A stretch of 64,000 bases of DNA from Sympetrum striolatum (GCA_947579665.1 OX388348.1:15562001-15626000), one strand, 5' to 3'; numbered from the stretch's first letter, positions 35,433-47,634 are shown. Made by a program: numbers and translations. The notes: a model not told the origin generated them from the sequence alone.

Positions 35433-35690
35433 TTAAGACAATCTTTTTTTAAAACATGATTTGTTGGGCGGGAGGGCGCTGAAAATTTCCTTCGATAAGC
35501 CATTCCAGTCAACTGCCGTTCTGTGAATAAACGAATATTTACAAACATCTCTTCTGTGACCCTCTGTCCTTATTTTATAATCGCGGTCATTTCTTCCTAT
35601 GAAACAAGGAGGCATTAATCTCTCTTGCAGATCTTTCCAGGGTGGCTCACTAGTGTTTGCTCGGTACATGCATGTAAGTCTATTTAGCCT
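35433..35690 (-). pseudogene. CR1-like LINE RT carboxy-terminal fragment
   Basis: The minus-strand frame 35669-35433 contains the ordered words MYRANTSEPPWKDL, GRNDRDYKIR, CKYSFIHRTAVDWNGL and CFKKRLS. This arrangement (Tyr-Lys/Arg-Ala, a His/Arg-rich centre, KYSF-x-x-RT-x-x-WN-x-L and a final FKKRL) is typical of the extreme C terminus of CR1/Jockey-type non-LTR reverse transcriptases. The catalytic domain is absent; the copy is 5'-truncated and split by a SINE at 35692-35865. Confidence 0.7.
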
Positions 35691-35691
35691 T

Positions 35692-35865
35692 AAGGAAAAA
35701 CGGGCTTGAAAAAAGTCTGACGGGAATTGAAGCAGCCTCCCGAATGGAGAAAGATCCCGGGCTCGATTCCCGGCTCCGTCAAACTTTTTTCAAGTCTGTT
35801 TTTCCTTGAGAATTTTCCTGGGTGCACGCCCTTATGTGCAAAGTCACCTCAACCCTCTCCTCGTA
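35692..35865 (+). mobile_element. tRNA-derived SINE, family S2, inserted in LINE
   Basis: B-box region CCCGGGCTCGATTCCCGG near 35757, then CAAACTTTTTTCAAG, then CCTGGGTGCACGCCCTTATG, collinear with 47255-47370. It is flanked by the 13-bp duplication TCTATTTAGCCTT (35679-35691 and 35866-35878), which proves target-primed insertion into older sequence. The first ~33 bp are an inverted copy of its own 35776-35808 segment, so the element can fold on itself. The normal A-box part of the head is replaced by that inverted piece. Confidence 0.85.
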
Positions 35866-36010
35866 TCTATTTAGCCTTCTCAAAGATTTCCTGAATATAT
35901 TGAAGGAATTAATATTTTCAATTGAAGGTGGCAGTGCATTATACCATTTAATGCAACTTGTCATAGGACACTAGGAACAGATATTAACATATTGGTTATA
36001 AACTTAAGGT
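35866..36010 (-). pseudogene. Upstream part of the interrupted LINE tail
   Basis: The minus-strand frame includes CIKWYNALPPSIENINSF and FRKSLRRLNR, again in the style of a non-LTR RT tail (W-x-N-x-L-P then F-R-K-S-L). It precedes the SINE on the minus strand. Without the SINE it would lie next to the 35690-35433 fragment. It may be from the same LINE or from an earlier, different one. Upstream coding sequence is gone. Confidence 0.5.
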
Positions 36011-36099
36011 GTTTTGGCCTTATGTTGTGGAACGCCATCTAAAAATAAATCAAAAACGTACTTCGTATTTTCCACAAATCAATTTATTTATTTTCAGGC

Positions 36100-36150
36100 T
36101 TGAAGATAACTGTCATGGTCGAAACCGGTCGTTTCTAAAAAAAAATTGAT
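36100..36150 (+). repeat. CTTGAAGAT...GGTCGAAACC repeat end
   Basis: GCTTGAAGAT, an imperfect stem and TCGAAACCGGTCG, then an A-rich run. The same layout (GCCTGAAGAT, stem, TCGACG, GTTGCCTTTAAAAAA) appears at 54520-54566. Such motifs are frequent in arthropod repeats and superficially resemble hammerhead or Penelope-like ends; I cannot assign it. Confidence 0.4.
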
Positions 36151-36224
36151 GAAAATAATTTAATTTAAAATATTTAGGCTTTTATTAATTTTTTATCACT
36201 ATGTCTCCTGGTATAGTGACTATG

Positions 36225-36409
36225 ATAGTCAAAAATCTCATCAATCATAGAGATAACATTAAATAATATATGTCCTTCTAAACGATTCAAGACATTTCAT
36301 TCGTTCTGATCGATCATTCGAACACGATCTCGTGCTTGAATCGATTCGAAGCAAACGATTCAACTCGATTCGGAAAATCGAACTTTTCATTGGAAACATC
36401 CATCTCTAG
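36225..36409 (-). mobile_element. Possible solo hAT-type end
   Basis: On the minus strand it starts CTAGAGATGGATGTTTCC and continues with alternating GATTCGAATCGATTC-type palindromic words, as seen in many hAT subterminal regions. The opposite end and target duplication are not found. Confidence 0.4.
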
Positions 36410-36560
36410 TAACAACGGTGATACCCTCCCGCATCTGAGCATGGCCTTTCATCCACTCCAGATGGCCTTTTTGCGCACCTCCGTGTGATGGATACAAAAG
36501 GGGAGGGACGTAACGTTTCATAAGGCGGATCGCTGTGTTTACTACAGGGAGAAAAAACCT
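36410..36560 (-). mobile_element. SINE S1 body fragment
   Basis: Collinear with 34890-35030: GATACCC, CCTTTCATCC, GGATACAAAAGGGGAGGG and TTTCATAAGGCGGA words in the same order. The tRNA-like head is missing here. Confidence 0.6.
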
Positions 36561-36799
36561 TCCCGAGGTTGAATAATAAGCCTTGCTGAAGACGGCGTTT
36601 TTGGTCCTCGACCTCTGGACGGTTTGTTAGGCACGTGTCCGAGGATGTTTGAGTAGTGGGGAATATCATTTGTGAGATGATTCACCGATCCTCAATTTTT
36701 TCCTCCTACGCTGGACCAGGGTGGGATGCAATAAAAGATCCATGAAATGATACATCGTAGCCGAAGGATTCGCCCTAGGGTGTTAGCAGTCTATGATTG

Positions 36800-36839
36800 A
36801 GCCTCAGAGAATGATTGGAAGTATTCATTCTCTAAGGCT
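36800..36839. other. 15-bp stem hairpin
   Basis: AGCCTCAGAGAATGA, ten-base loop, TCATTCTCTAAGGCT with one mismatch. It lies in a moderately GC-rich stretch (36660-36950) of unknown origin. Confidence 0.75.
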
Positions 36840-37289
36840 TTCCCAAGGGAGTCGTGTAACTTGGGGGTACCCGAACTAGTCGATCCTCTGGGTCACATAC
36901 GGATTTCGTAAGACTTTACGGGTGCGGGCCTATTATTGAAGTAATCAATTTTTTATGTAAGGGTTCAAAGAAATGAAATAAAGTAAAAATGCCAAATACC
37001 ATCAAAAATCAGACTTACAATACACTACTGATACGTATTCCACTCCCAAAGGCAGCATTCTTAGAGTTTGATAGACAAGAAGAGATTGTGTCAATTGTTT
37101 TTAATTCGAAGTACTGTGTCCAATTGCAACAGCTGCAGCCGTCCCTTTCCAATATTACGTAGCAAAGAATTAGTTAGAGAAATGATGAATAAATCGAATA
37201 ATCTTTTTTCTTTCCTATGGCAATGTTCGGACAAGACAAGCAGAATAGCTACAATATTGCGATTTTTGCTTATGAAGTAGTTTGTCCGA

Positions 37290-37510
37290 GAACTGGTTGT
37301 AACATGATCTTCTCTAACATAAGTTACAATTTCTAGTTAAGAGAGTGAGGCAAGATGAGGAGTTTGGTTGTTTGCCCTTGCTATCCTAACCGAGCAAGAA
37401 TGCTATCCGCTTAGATCAATTAAAAAATTTTCATTCGTCAAGTTGTGATAGCAGGAACTAATTTTCATGCAAACAACTACATCATCGCCATAATACTAAA
37501 AATAAAATTG
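37290..37510 (+). repeat. Interspersed repeat R3, copy 2
   Basis: CTCTAACATAAG, GATGAGGAGT and GAGCAAGAATGCTATCCGCT words match CTCTAACATAAG, GATGAGGATT and CAGCAAGCTAGAATGCTATA at 42845-42965 in order. Confidence 0.55.
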
Positions 37511-37799
37511 TCTGTAAGGCACTTGAGTAATTAATGAAAGCATACAGTAAATAATTAATATCTTACATTGAGAGAGGGCCTCGATGAAAACTTGTATCTT
37601 ACTATTCCCACTGAAAACTCATATAAGGGGTTTAAATATTTTATTAGTGAGAAAGAAAGGTAACAAGGAATTAACGTTCCGGTGTTACTTCGTAAAACAT
37701 TAGTTGCTGAAATTTATTCAGACAGGTTCGACCTTTATAAATATTTTTATTCAGTTGCAAACGTTTCATTATAATTTCCCTTAAGCGCTTAATGCTAAG

Positions 37800-38219
37800 T
37801 AAAGGCGGGTTTACACCGGAGTTGACGGCACGTGTTGACGACTGATGTCGACGACATTTCACAAAACAGCACTTATTTTGTCGTCAACAAATCGTGTCAA
37901 CGACATATTTTCCGTGTCTGCAACCGAAATTTGTTGTCTACAAAAGTTGCAGCGCCCATTCGGTGTTGCAGACATTTCCCCGCTAACACCCTCGTCCATC
38001 AGAACTATGTGGCTATTCCCGCCCCAACCCCTTCCACTCATCACAACCATGTGGCTGCTACCTACCGCCTCAGTAGTTTGTGAAAGTGGAGCTTTTGTCG
38101 TCCACAAAAGTCGCAGAAAAATAGAGCGCATTAGTATTTTGTCTGCAACAAAATGTTGTAGACGTCGACAAAAAAGTTGCATACAAATGTCTGCAACATG
38201 TGGTGTAAACCCGCCTTAA
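37800..38219. mobile_element. PIF/Harbinger-like MITE (414 bp)
   Basis: Element 37803-38216 has perfect 15-bp inverted ends AGGCGGGTTTACACC, flanked by the 3-bp target duplication TAA (37800-37802, 38217-38219), the TWA pattern of PIF/Harbinger elements. Subterminal GTCGTCAAC and GTCTGCAAC words recur in both orientations through the element, possible transposase binding sites. It has no transposase. Three overlapping frames inside it (83-124 codons) are incidental. Confidence 0.9.
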
Positions 38220-39170
38220 TGATGACATATGAGGGAATATCTTTATTGGATACCTTGACTCTGAATAATAAATTCTCAATGCTAAGTAAGCTGTTGGCAT
38301 TAATAAGAAAACCATTACAGTATGGTGACCCTTATGAGGGAGAAGTGCTTCCGACATTATATAAACGTTTCTTTACGACACGACGGGAGGAAAACTGTTC
38401 TTGTAGTAGATATTTTGGGTAAGACATTGGTATGAAAAATCACGGAGTAGATAGTTTGATGGCGAACTTCTCAAGTGCTGATGCGGCGCCATCTGTGAGC
38501 GCTTCTTCGCTTTGAGGCATTATAAGCTAGGGCTGCATCTATAATAAGCAGTATGGACTAATGTAAGAATTCTCCTCAAAGCTGTGCACTTGCACCGACA
38601 CGTCCAATGTGCTACAATGTGTTTACTTCAGAAGTCAATCTCCGTCTAAAGGAAATCTAGTTCGACAGATTAATCGAAAGACATACTCATACATTTACTC
38701 GCTATTTGTGAACTTGGAAGTTTATTTTTCTTAACATAATTCTGCTCTCTTTTTTTCTTTCTGGTTCTGGCTTCTTTATACAAATCGTCATGTATTTTTA
38801 GAAACATTCTTTAAACATAGAATAGATTCCGCTCAAACCCACCATATTATATGTATCAAAAACTATATTTATATCATTTTATGACGCTTGCCTCACACAT
38901 GTTTACTTAAGAGGTAACCTAAGGGTTTAAACATTTTGCATTAAAATTTGTACGTTATTATTTTTTGAAGACATTTTTATTACACCCATACCGTGAGGCT
39001 AAGTTTTAGCAGCCACCTGCTAACTCCCAAGAGCGTTGAAACGCTTTATAAAAAGGTGGGCTACTATTACTCTTTTTTATTATGATATTGCATGTATTTT
39101 TTCACTCATCATCATGCTAATTCATTAAAACCGTTAAAACAGATAATTCACATTCAATAATGACATGATA
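38220..39170. other. AT-rich DNA with a small CpG patch
   Basis: About 38440-38640 is locally richer in G and C (GATGCGGCGCCATCTGTGAG). No gene, box pair or terminal repeat identified. Confidence 0.4.
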
Positions 39171-39179
39171 CTTGATTTT

Positions 39180-39715
39180 TAAGAAACATTTCCGAACAAA
39201 AGATTAGCCTCTATTTTGAAATGAAGATTAAAAGATACAAGTATCTTCACCAAATCTAAAGAACCCTTAAATAAGAGGAAAAAGTCGTAAAAATTATGTA
39301 AATTCTAATTGAATAATAGTAACACCCTATGGGCCAGGCAAGCTGGGCTTCCCGGGCGAATCCCTTATTATGAAGGTGTGATTATAACAAGGAGCAATAA
39401 AATTATTAGGATGAATATCTTATGAGATTCGCACTCCAAACACGTTATTTCCGTCTATCATTTCTATATTGAACTCTAGCGAAAGAAAATTTATGACTTT
39501 GTATTACTTTTCTAATACAAAGAAGATATGAAAGTTACAATCTGCGGCTGGATCTAAGATACATCTGAGTATGTTAATAATATAAAAAATTAACAACTAA
39601 ATTTAAGTAGTTATATCCCTCAGGAAATGTTATCATAAATACATAATTCCTACTTAATGTAATGTGATATTATCGCATGGATATACAAGAAAGGATACCA
39701 TTTCTAAAATATACT
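39180..39715 (+). repeat. Interspersed repeat R4, copy 1
   Basis: Collinear with 47640-48190. Shared ordered words include ACATTTCCGAACA, AATAAGAGGAAAAAGTCGTA, AATAATAGTAACACCCTATG, TATCTTATGAGAT, GCTGGATCTAAG, TATCATAAATACA and TACAAGAAAG. Internal segments differ by indels. No inverted ends or frame; class unknown. Confidence 0.8.
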
Positions 39716-41790
39716 TAGTGTAAATTAACACCTAACGATTTTCGTCTTTAGAAAATATACTGAAAGTAGTCACCGCTGTTCATAGGCTGAATTTAATGAA
39801 ACATGGATAAATACCCTTAATGACTGTGAAGTTGTTATCTACTTTATGTCAGCATTCAACGACTTGTTCTAATTGTAGTATTAAGGGTTATAAGGTGCCT
39901 CGACAGCAAAGGTCATGTTGCTGTTCTAATTGTATTTTATAATGTAAAGAAAATAAAAGCATCACATTTCAGAACATCTAGGTCACTGCAAATAAAATGA
40001 ATAAGTTTCTTAGAAATTATTTCAGTTTTATATATGAATCGAATAGATATAAGTAATACATTTTTTCATGTGTATTTTTATATACATTCGCCGTTTTTAA
40101 CAACTCATCAGATTCGAAAGTATATCTTTTCGTTATATTTAACTGAAATCTTATTAATTTCTCTCTCCTGTTCAAAGCCCCATATGGTTACGTCTTTTGC
40201 TACTGATTGAACTATTCAACATTTATTACAAAAATAAACAAATAGTTACCAATATTTTCCGTATTAAGGTAAAATATAGTATAACGGAGAAAGTAGGCAG
40301 TATTGACAGTTAAAAACCGTTCCCTGAAAGCAGAAATAGGCCAATATAATACGAAAGTCTAACAAGCGTGGGCTAAACCAATGTGAGAGTATAGTGCTGA
40401 TCGTTTTCGTTACGGATGAAAGGGTCAGCATGAGTAGAAAGGGAACGTTAAGGAAACTCGTGTTCGATGAATCAGAGTTTGATTACGATTTAATACAGGC
40501 AGCAGTTTTCGAGCATGTTTGAACGACACTCTGATACATGCAATATTGTGGGGTTATGAGAGAAAGGAAGATTGCCAGCGTATAGATTTTTCGCTTCATA
40601 TGAAGCTGATTTAAAGCTTCAAAGATATTAGTTTTCCGTTCCCATCAAAAAAGCTCTATTTACAATATTCTATTATTAAAAAGGTCAAAAGAGCTTCCCG
40701 ATAGATGTTATTACTACGTATTTCTCTCGAGCATCGTCAGCAATCTTGAGTGGGGGTCTAAACCTTTATCCACGGACGCTCCAATATCGCCAGACTTAAT
40801 ATTTACGCAAACGTAATCTGAGAATGAACTTTATTGCATCGGTCATCTGTTTTCACCTTTAGTTATTTTCCTTCTAATTCACAGTAGATTAAATAATAAA
40901 GACAAAACTTCTTTGTTTGGTTAATATTGAGACTAGTGAATAATTTCCTACATCTTATTCATCATTACATAATTGAAAGTAAATCAAAAGAAAGGAATTC
41001 CTAAGCCTAGATTCAGGAAATATGAAAGAAGACGCTCTAGCAGAGAACATGAAAAACCAGAGAAATTCAGTGGTGGATACGATTACATTTGAAAATTATT
41101 TACTTAAAAGCTCGACTTCAAAATTAAAAAAAAAAAATTAATCATTCGTGATAGAAATAAGCGTTGAATCCGATTTATTTTAACAAATAAAATTAAAATA
41201 TTAAGTAGTACAATTCTACAATTAATACAAATACAATTTCACAATAATACAGAATACTGGTTAATATTTTAATTTTACTTGTTAAAATAAATCAGAACCA
41301 TCGAAATGGAGTTCCACTCAGTTAAGCTTACTATTTTTGATTATATATTGAAAATACATATAATATTGCAGAGCATATGAGAATATCAAGATATAGAGTA
41401 AATATAAACAGAACAACAAATTACCTTTCCAAGTAAAAATGAATATAAGTGTATGAAAACTTACAAAAAACAACAGTATTTTTTTCAACAAAATCTAAAG
41501 AGTAATATAGGAATACGCCAGAAATATTAGCCCAGTAGAGTGTGCATTTTTCATCTAAGTTATTTTTTATTAATATTTAATCCTTTGCACGTTACGCAAT
41601 ATTTGACAAAAACGTTGATTACCAAGTTCTATGCTGTATGATTAATTACACGTAATATTTACTGCATATAAAAGATTTAATACTCATATAGATATTCTGC
41701 AATAATATAAAATATGATAGAAAATTTTAAATAAAAAATATAATAATACTTCAAATACTAACAGTAAAGAATGAAAATTATTCTCTTACC
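39716..41790. other. AT-rich DNA, nothing recognised
   Basis: Long A/T-rich stretch without credible frames, tandem repeats or mobile-element termini. Confidence 0.45.
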
Positions 41791-41799
41791 GTGGCCTAA

Positions 41800-42130
41800 A
41801 TCTGAGAAAAAATACGTTCGACTTCAGTGCCGCACGCGACCTCTTTCAGTTAACTAAGTTCCAAGATCGATGCGAATTTCATCCTAAAGCAAACTGCTCG
41901 AATAGAAATAATGTAGCGATAAAGGCTCGCCTAATGCATACGCTGGAAATCGTTGTAATTTCCACGTTTCAATTTCTCGGCTGAAAGCGCTGGAGACCTC
42001 CTCTATCCCCAGAGCCTCTATAATGGCTTCTTTTGCCCTCCTGTGTGACTGTGGCTTACCGACTAGTTGGTACCACTTATCGGAATGGTACCTCGGAAAC
42101 GCAAAATGAACATTTCAACGGTAAATATTT
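41800..42130. other. GC/CpG-rich island
   Basis: Short CpG-enriched block between AT-rich flanks, no frame of note. Confidence 0.45.
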
Positions 42131-42670
42131 AAACGTAACAGAAATGTCATACAAATTTTAACTTCACAATCCAGTTCGAAGAGCTAAAACTGGCATACGA
42201 TGCAGCTGGGCTTTGCAATCCAATTACGATTCATTCAATCTTAAAACATATCAGTTACTTTTAATTATAATTTAAATACATATAAATATTAAAAGGGAGA
42301 GCTAACTTACGCTCTAGATTACGCTTTTCTCTAGCTATTTTTTTAATTCTACTGTTCAGATTTACAGATAGACACGAGATTTTTTGTAAAACAATTATTT
42401 ATCAATGTTTTATATATTGTTTGGATTCTGTTTTTCGCATAATAAGACTAACATGGCAAGTCTATAGACATTTGTTTTTCATACAACATTCAAAGAGTAT
42501 TGGCGTTTTGTTAAGTGCGATTAATTTCTTAAATAAGTCCACAAAGCCGGCAAGATGTGTATGCCTTGACATTGTCCTGTTTTTATGTGAGATACTCCAC
42601 CTAAAAGTAATTTTTTATATATACTAAGAAGAATCACATACTCTATGATATTTTCTGTCTATATTGGAAG
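42131..42670. other. AT-rich DNA, nothing recognised
   Basis: A 68-codon frame at 42421 has no domain and is embedded in AT-rich sequence. Confidence 0.4.
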
Positions 42671-42679
42671 AACAATGAT

Positions 42680-43010
42680 TAACTAATGATGCTTGCAAGG
42701 GATACTCAGCCTGATTCAGTTGTATCATATCGGTGCCGCTACTACATTGGATTCAAAGATACTTAAAATCAATCCAAATTGTCTCATTATATAGTCTGTC
42801 TGTATCATATTCAGCCCGATGGCAGGTTGGTACCTAACCTCCTCTAACATAAGCTTCCAAGAGCTAGTAGGTGAGGATGAAGCTTACAAGGCTGGATGAG
42901 GATTGAGGTAGTTTTCTCCAGATTTCCTCAGCAAGCTAGAATGCTATAAGTAGATCAGATCAACGTAAGTGAAGAAAACTGGCTCAAACAGTAACAATTT
43001 TCACAGCATT
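42680..43010 (+). repeat. Interspersed repeat R3, longest copy
   Basis: Contains the anchors shared with 37290-37510 and, in reverse complement, with 28290-28430. The three-copy comparison suggests a unit of at least 170 bp. No tRNA-like boxes are seen. Confidence 0.55.
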
Positions 43011-43479
43011 TCACTCGGAAGTTCCGTAATTAGAGTTGCCATTTTCAATCACTCAGACGTTATATAGTAACTGACATTTATTACAGCCATGAATAAGATT
43101 AAGTCAAAAGTAAACGATGCATACATTTCTCTTTACCCTGTACCATCAGAAAATGAAAAATTTTCCATTCATCCTAATATGGAAAATGTAACTCACAATA
43201 GATTAACATATTTTAAATTCACTCCCAATTTTTGGGCAGGTTATTTTGCCGAGAGAGTACATTTTTGATGAAACAGCACTGAGATCTAAATAAATACCTT
43301 CCCAAAATAATTCATCGGTCACCAATCCCCATACATGGGTCATGTTGGCCCCAGGTACACACAGTAATATTCCCTCGCCGCCGTATACATTTCTCCAGGT
43401 GTTTTCCTTATTTTTCCAATTCCGTCCCAATCCCCATCTGCGAAATCCCTTTACCTCACTATGCGAATCCTCTGTCAAC
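43011..43479. other. Unassigned DNA
   Basis: AT-rich to about 43200, then of mixed composition. A 96-codon minus frame (43493-43203) has no recognisable motif and is probably incidental. Confidence 0.35.
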
Positions 43480-43880
43480 CCCTCATAGCCCACTTATCTC
43501 CCCTTCCAAACCCTCTTTCCCTCTCTGACCTCTCTAACGCAGATCCTTCAGCGCGACGCCTAGTCGACTTCACTTGTTTTTCCTCCTCGCGTTTGTTTGC
43601 GTTGGTTCATATCTAAGGCAGCCAGCCTTCCCTATCTCCGAATGCCTGCCCTCGGATAGAATTGTTTCTCTTTTCCCTCCCTAATCCCCACAGACACCAC
43701 CCACCTTGTTATTCTTCATCTACGCCGCTATTGTGACAACTATATTCGGGCTATTCCGGAGGGATCCGATTTAATTATCTTAATTTCTAGAGAGCGATCG
43801 GGCGCATGAGGATGTCGAATCCTCTATTCTTTGCTCCCATTGTCTCTTCCGTTGATGTAAAATGCATTTCGTTTCCATAA
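43480..43880. other. C-rich / CpG-containing island
   Basis: Strong C bias on the plus strand with several CpG. No domain-bearing frame. Confidence 0.45.
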
Positions 43881-44879
43881 AGGTACTTTCCATACGCAAT
43901 GGCAGAATGAATATTGATTATAGTCCACACCTTCCTTTTCCCTTTGTTTAAACAAAAATGTGGACATCTGTAATCATAAAAATGTTCACCATGTACCTGT
44001 CTTATCTTACTGTTTCATAATAGTTGGCTATGACATATATTTTTTTTCGAAAATAATTAACTCTCGAGTGTGATTGTTAAGTTCTATTAATGCCTACTAA
44101 CGTCCAGTTACAGGTTTTGAGTCCTTGGTGATCGGTTACTTCTGATTAAGAATGCGTCATTATGTTCCTGTTTGATTGATATGCTTTGAAGATAAGTTTT
44201 ATGTTATGAGACAAATAATTGAACTTGCATAGTACCAAATTCAAAGAATACCCTCATCTCTAAACATTCTTTATTTGCTTGAAATTAATTAAAGCTATCC
44301 TTTAATGTGACAGGAGCTGAATGTTATCTATTTCTCCTATCTATGCTAACACATTTTTTAATATCATGGAGTCAAACCATATTACCCACTGCATGATCTA
44401 TCAGCTTGTTTAATACAATTAGAGTATTATAATGGACGATTCTTTGAATAGGAGTAGCGAATCAGTTTATGATAAAATAATCCTATAGTGGAAGGCAATG
44501 TGAGAAATGACCAAAGCTGTCGAAGCACTTTTAACCGTATTACTACTAATAATTTTACAGTTTTACTGTAAAATTTGCAATATGTTGAGAGCCGATCTTA
44601 ACCATTATTTTAATAGCTTATCCTTCAAAATTGCATTCGATATCTTCCCCAATTTATATTCATCATCACTAGAAAACTCTGTATTTTCCAAAGGAAATAC
44701 CTGAATAGCTTATGACCCAAAAATGTATATATAGGTCTCCAGTAAACGTGCTCCATCTACGTCACCGGAGTAAAATCCCTTACGGCATAATTTAATCTAT
44801 GTAATAACGCTCTATTTTCATGTAAGGCTGCATCCTAAAACGAATAACGTTACCGAATTCTATACACCATCTCACCCGA
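43881..44879. other. AT-rich DNA, nothing recognised
   Basis: No structure beyond base composition was found. Confidence 0.4.
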
Positions 44880-45400
44880 ACACAATTTATTACTTAGAGC
44901 ACGGAGCAATTATGTTCACCGAGGCTTGAGACTTAAACCAGCGTGGGTCGCAGCCATTAATCTGTTCGGGAAAAATTGATGAATGAATATTCTCTGGTGA
45001 TGACTACTATGCAGTTGACAACCGCACAAGTTTTTCCCAGCCAATTTATGGCGCGAGAGAAAATACACGGGCGCAAGTTGATGAATAGTCATATTTAAAG
45101 TCAAAATGTAAAGAAAGAAGCGTTCATCTGACATCGAATTTAAAACGTGTTCGAAGCGAGCTCGACTCTCGATTAGTATCAAATAGCTCTTCAATGGAAT
45201 ACGTCGGCGGCGATTGAATTTCTGCAGCAAAATATTCGACTGATTGAAAGAGGGAATACGTAGGCTTAAAATTATTAGCAATCGAGAGAATTGCAGAAGA
45301 GTGATTCCGAATCAAACTTGATTTATCGTTTCGTGCGGGGAAAATTTCTAGGAGTTTCGGGACGTTTGATGTGAAGATATCAATTTCTGCCGGCAAGGTT
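44880..45400. other. GC/CpG-rich island
   Basis: CpG-containing block. Minus-strand frames of 121 and 90 codons overlap in different registers and carry no domain. Confidence 0.45.
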
Positions 45401-46620
45401 AGGTAACATAAAATTAAATATCGATTTCTAAAATAAAATGGGGCATCAATACTTGAATAATTGATGTCTAAATTATAGTGGCCTAAATCTTGATCTGTGA
45501 AATATAAAGTTTTTCAAAGCAAGTCAATTTATTGAAAAAGATAATTGGTTAATTACATTAAAATAACTGACCTAGTAAATATTCACATATTATCTTCATC
45601 ACATGGATTTATTTATGCATTCCTCACTAAACTCATGGGATCCCTCAAAGTTTAGTAGATAGCCGAAAGCAGATCACGTGAACTATCAAAATTTCCATTA
45701 CAGATAAATAAAAAGGAATTAAGCATAAATAAATGTTAGGCATATTTCACTCGCGTAGTCTGCATGCAAATACATACATGCAATATATTGTGATTTGCAA
45801 ATAAATAAATAAATAACAAATGATATATTAGAGTATCTAATAAGTAACCTAGAGGATATCTGATATTAACTTATTTCTTTATTACTACCACAATAGCAAA
45901 CACTTATAAAAAGAGGATACGGCGAATAAAAAATAAATAATGAAAATATTATCGGCAATGTATCAGAATTTATGTGATTCATCTCATGTACGAGTTACTA
46001 AGATTTCACGTCGACATCCGATTTTTATGCTATGTTTGGGTATTTTTTGAGGGCTTCTAATTGAAAGGAAATGTTTTGATTCTTTTTTCAACATATGCAC
46101 TTCATCATTAGTTCAAATAAAATTTGTCCCCTTGTATGTTATTGGTTTCGGCTTAGACGACCATCTTCTTTATGCAGCTACCCAGAGTTTGATTTATGAC
46201 CGGTCGAAATACATTACGGATACAATTAGTCTATACTTTAAATAACTAAATAAGTTCTAGTAAACTCAGTATATTCATAGTAAAATTTGCTTGACCTCGC
46301 GAAGATTCTATGGCCAACGCGTTAAGCAATTTTAACTCATTTTTTATACCAAATTTCGTTATATAATGATACCTATTGTAATAGCAGTAATACTTTAAAT
46401 AAACTGAGATATTACAGATTAATTGAATCGTTTTAGTTTATTTATATTGATCGAATTTAATATACTTTTATTGTAAATAACACTTAAACACATAATAAAT
46501 TCTAAATAATTAAATTTTTATTCTTACTGGATTTCTTTACAAATTAATTTTAAGCAATTTACTATCAACTGTAAATGGGGTTACGCCATTAATAATCATC
46601 ATTATGATTATAAGCAAACA
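45401..46620. other. AT-rich DNA with an AAAT microsatellite
   Basis: (AAAT)n of about four to five units at 45800-45817. Otherwise nothing recognised. Confidence 0.45.
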
Positions 46621-46629
46621 ATTCCTGAT

Positions 46630-47000
46630 TTTCGGCTCTGGGACTGGGGGCTTTCTTATCTCGAGACGTTTCGCATTTGGAAGGAACGTTTGGGCAAGTG
46701 ACAGGAAAGATCCTTGGTGCTATTTTGCGTGTCAGTCGAGGTGACAGAGCCAGGTTTCATCTTTATCGCGAGCGAAGGGCGAGATTCATAAGCCCTTTGA
46801 ATGCTGAGAAATCTGCGAGTGCCACTCCTACTTGGCCTTAAACTTAATCCTCTTAAAATGATGGTCAACTTGCGAGATGCGATCTTTTCCCTTCGGAGTG
46901 AAAGCACCCAAACTGGAAGCAGATCCCCCTCGCAAAAACACTTCACAAACTTACGTTTCAATTGTCCAGTTGATTTTCTTATTCATTCCTGACAGCTTTA
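46630..47000. other. GC/CpG-rich island
   Basis: CpG-rich block with overlapping frames on both strands (101 minus, 63 plus), no domain. It ends in direct repeat D2. Confidence 0.45.
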
Positions 47001-47055
47001 CAAAAAAATAATTCATCCCAATTATTTCCAATCTCTCCCCTACTTCTTGCAGACT
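46920..47055 (+). repeat. Local direct repeat D2, copy 1
   Basis: GTTTCAATTGTCCAGTTGAT, TTTTCTTATTCATTCCTGACA, a Caaaaaataa run and TCCCCTACTT occur in the same order at 48300-48440 (about 1.37 kb downstream). Confidence 0.75.
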
Positions 47056-47240
47056 TATCACACATATATTTGATACATGCTACATGTTCATTAGACATAT
47101 ATTACGTACATATTTTGTAGTTAATTGATAACTGAGAACTATTTCAACAGAGGCAACCTAAAGGGTTTTTTTTACATCCAACCCTTCTAAAGTTGTTCTC
47201 TCTATTTCTTTTCACATACACAAAACTTTTAAATGTTTTG

Positions 47241-47395
47241 GCCGGGTGGCCTAGATGGTTAATGCAGCCTCCCGGATAGAGGAAGATCCCGGGTTCGTTT
47301 CGCGGCCCAGTCAAACATTTTCAAGCCTGATTTTCCGTGGGATTCTTCCCGGGTGCACGCCCTTATGTGCAATATGCCTTTAACCCTTTCTGACA
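47241..47395 (+). mobile_element. tRNA-derived SINE, family S2, complete head
   Basis: GGCCGGGTGGCCTAGATGGT gives an A box, and CCCGGGTTCGTTTCGCGG holds the B box about 40 bp later. GTCAAACATTTTCAAGCCTG and CGGGTGCACGCCCTTATGTG then match the copy at 35740-35850. The GGCCGGG start pairs poorly with the end of the tRNA region, so it is a SINE head and not a working tRNA gene. Target duplications were not identified. Confidence 0.8.
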
Positions 47396-47634
47396 CTTTT
47401 TATGTATATAATATCATTGACGAAAAGGTTAGATGGAAGAAGGGACTTTTCAATCCCAATCTCGACTTATCGCCTTTATTATTTATTAGAAAAATTTTTA
47501 TTATCTTTTATGAAAGAAAATAAATATTTTATCAAAAACATTTTATTTATCCTAATCCAATTTATTAAAACCAATACTAGAGATAATTCTCATTTAATAA
47601 ATATTTGATATATTAAATATATCTGATTAGTGAG

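Noticed and set aside
37845..38219. 124-codon frame and its neighbours
   Set aside because: Entirely inside the TAA-flanked MITE and built from its repeated subterminal words.
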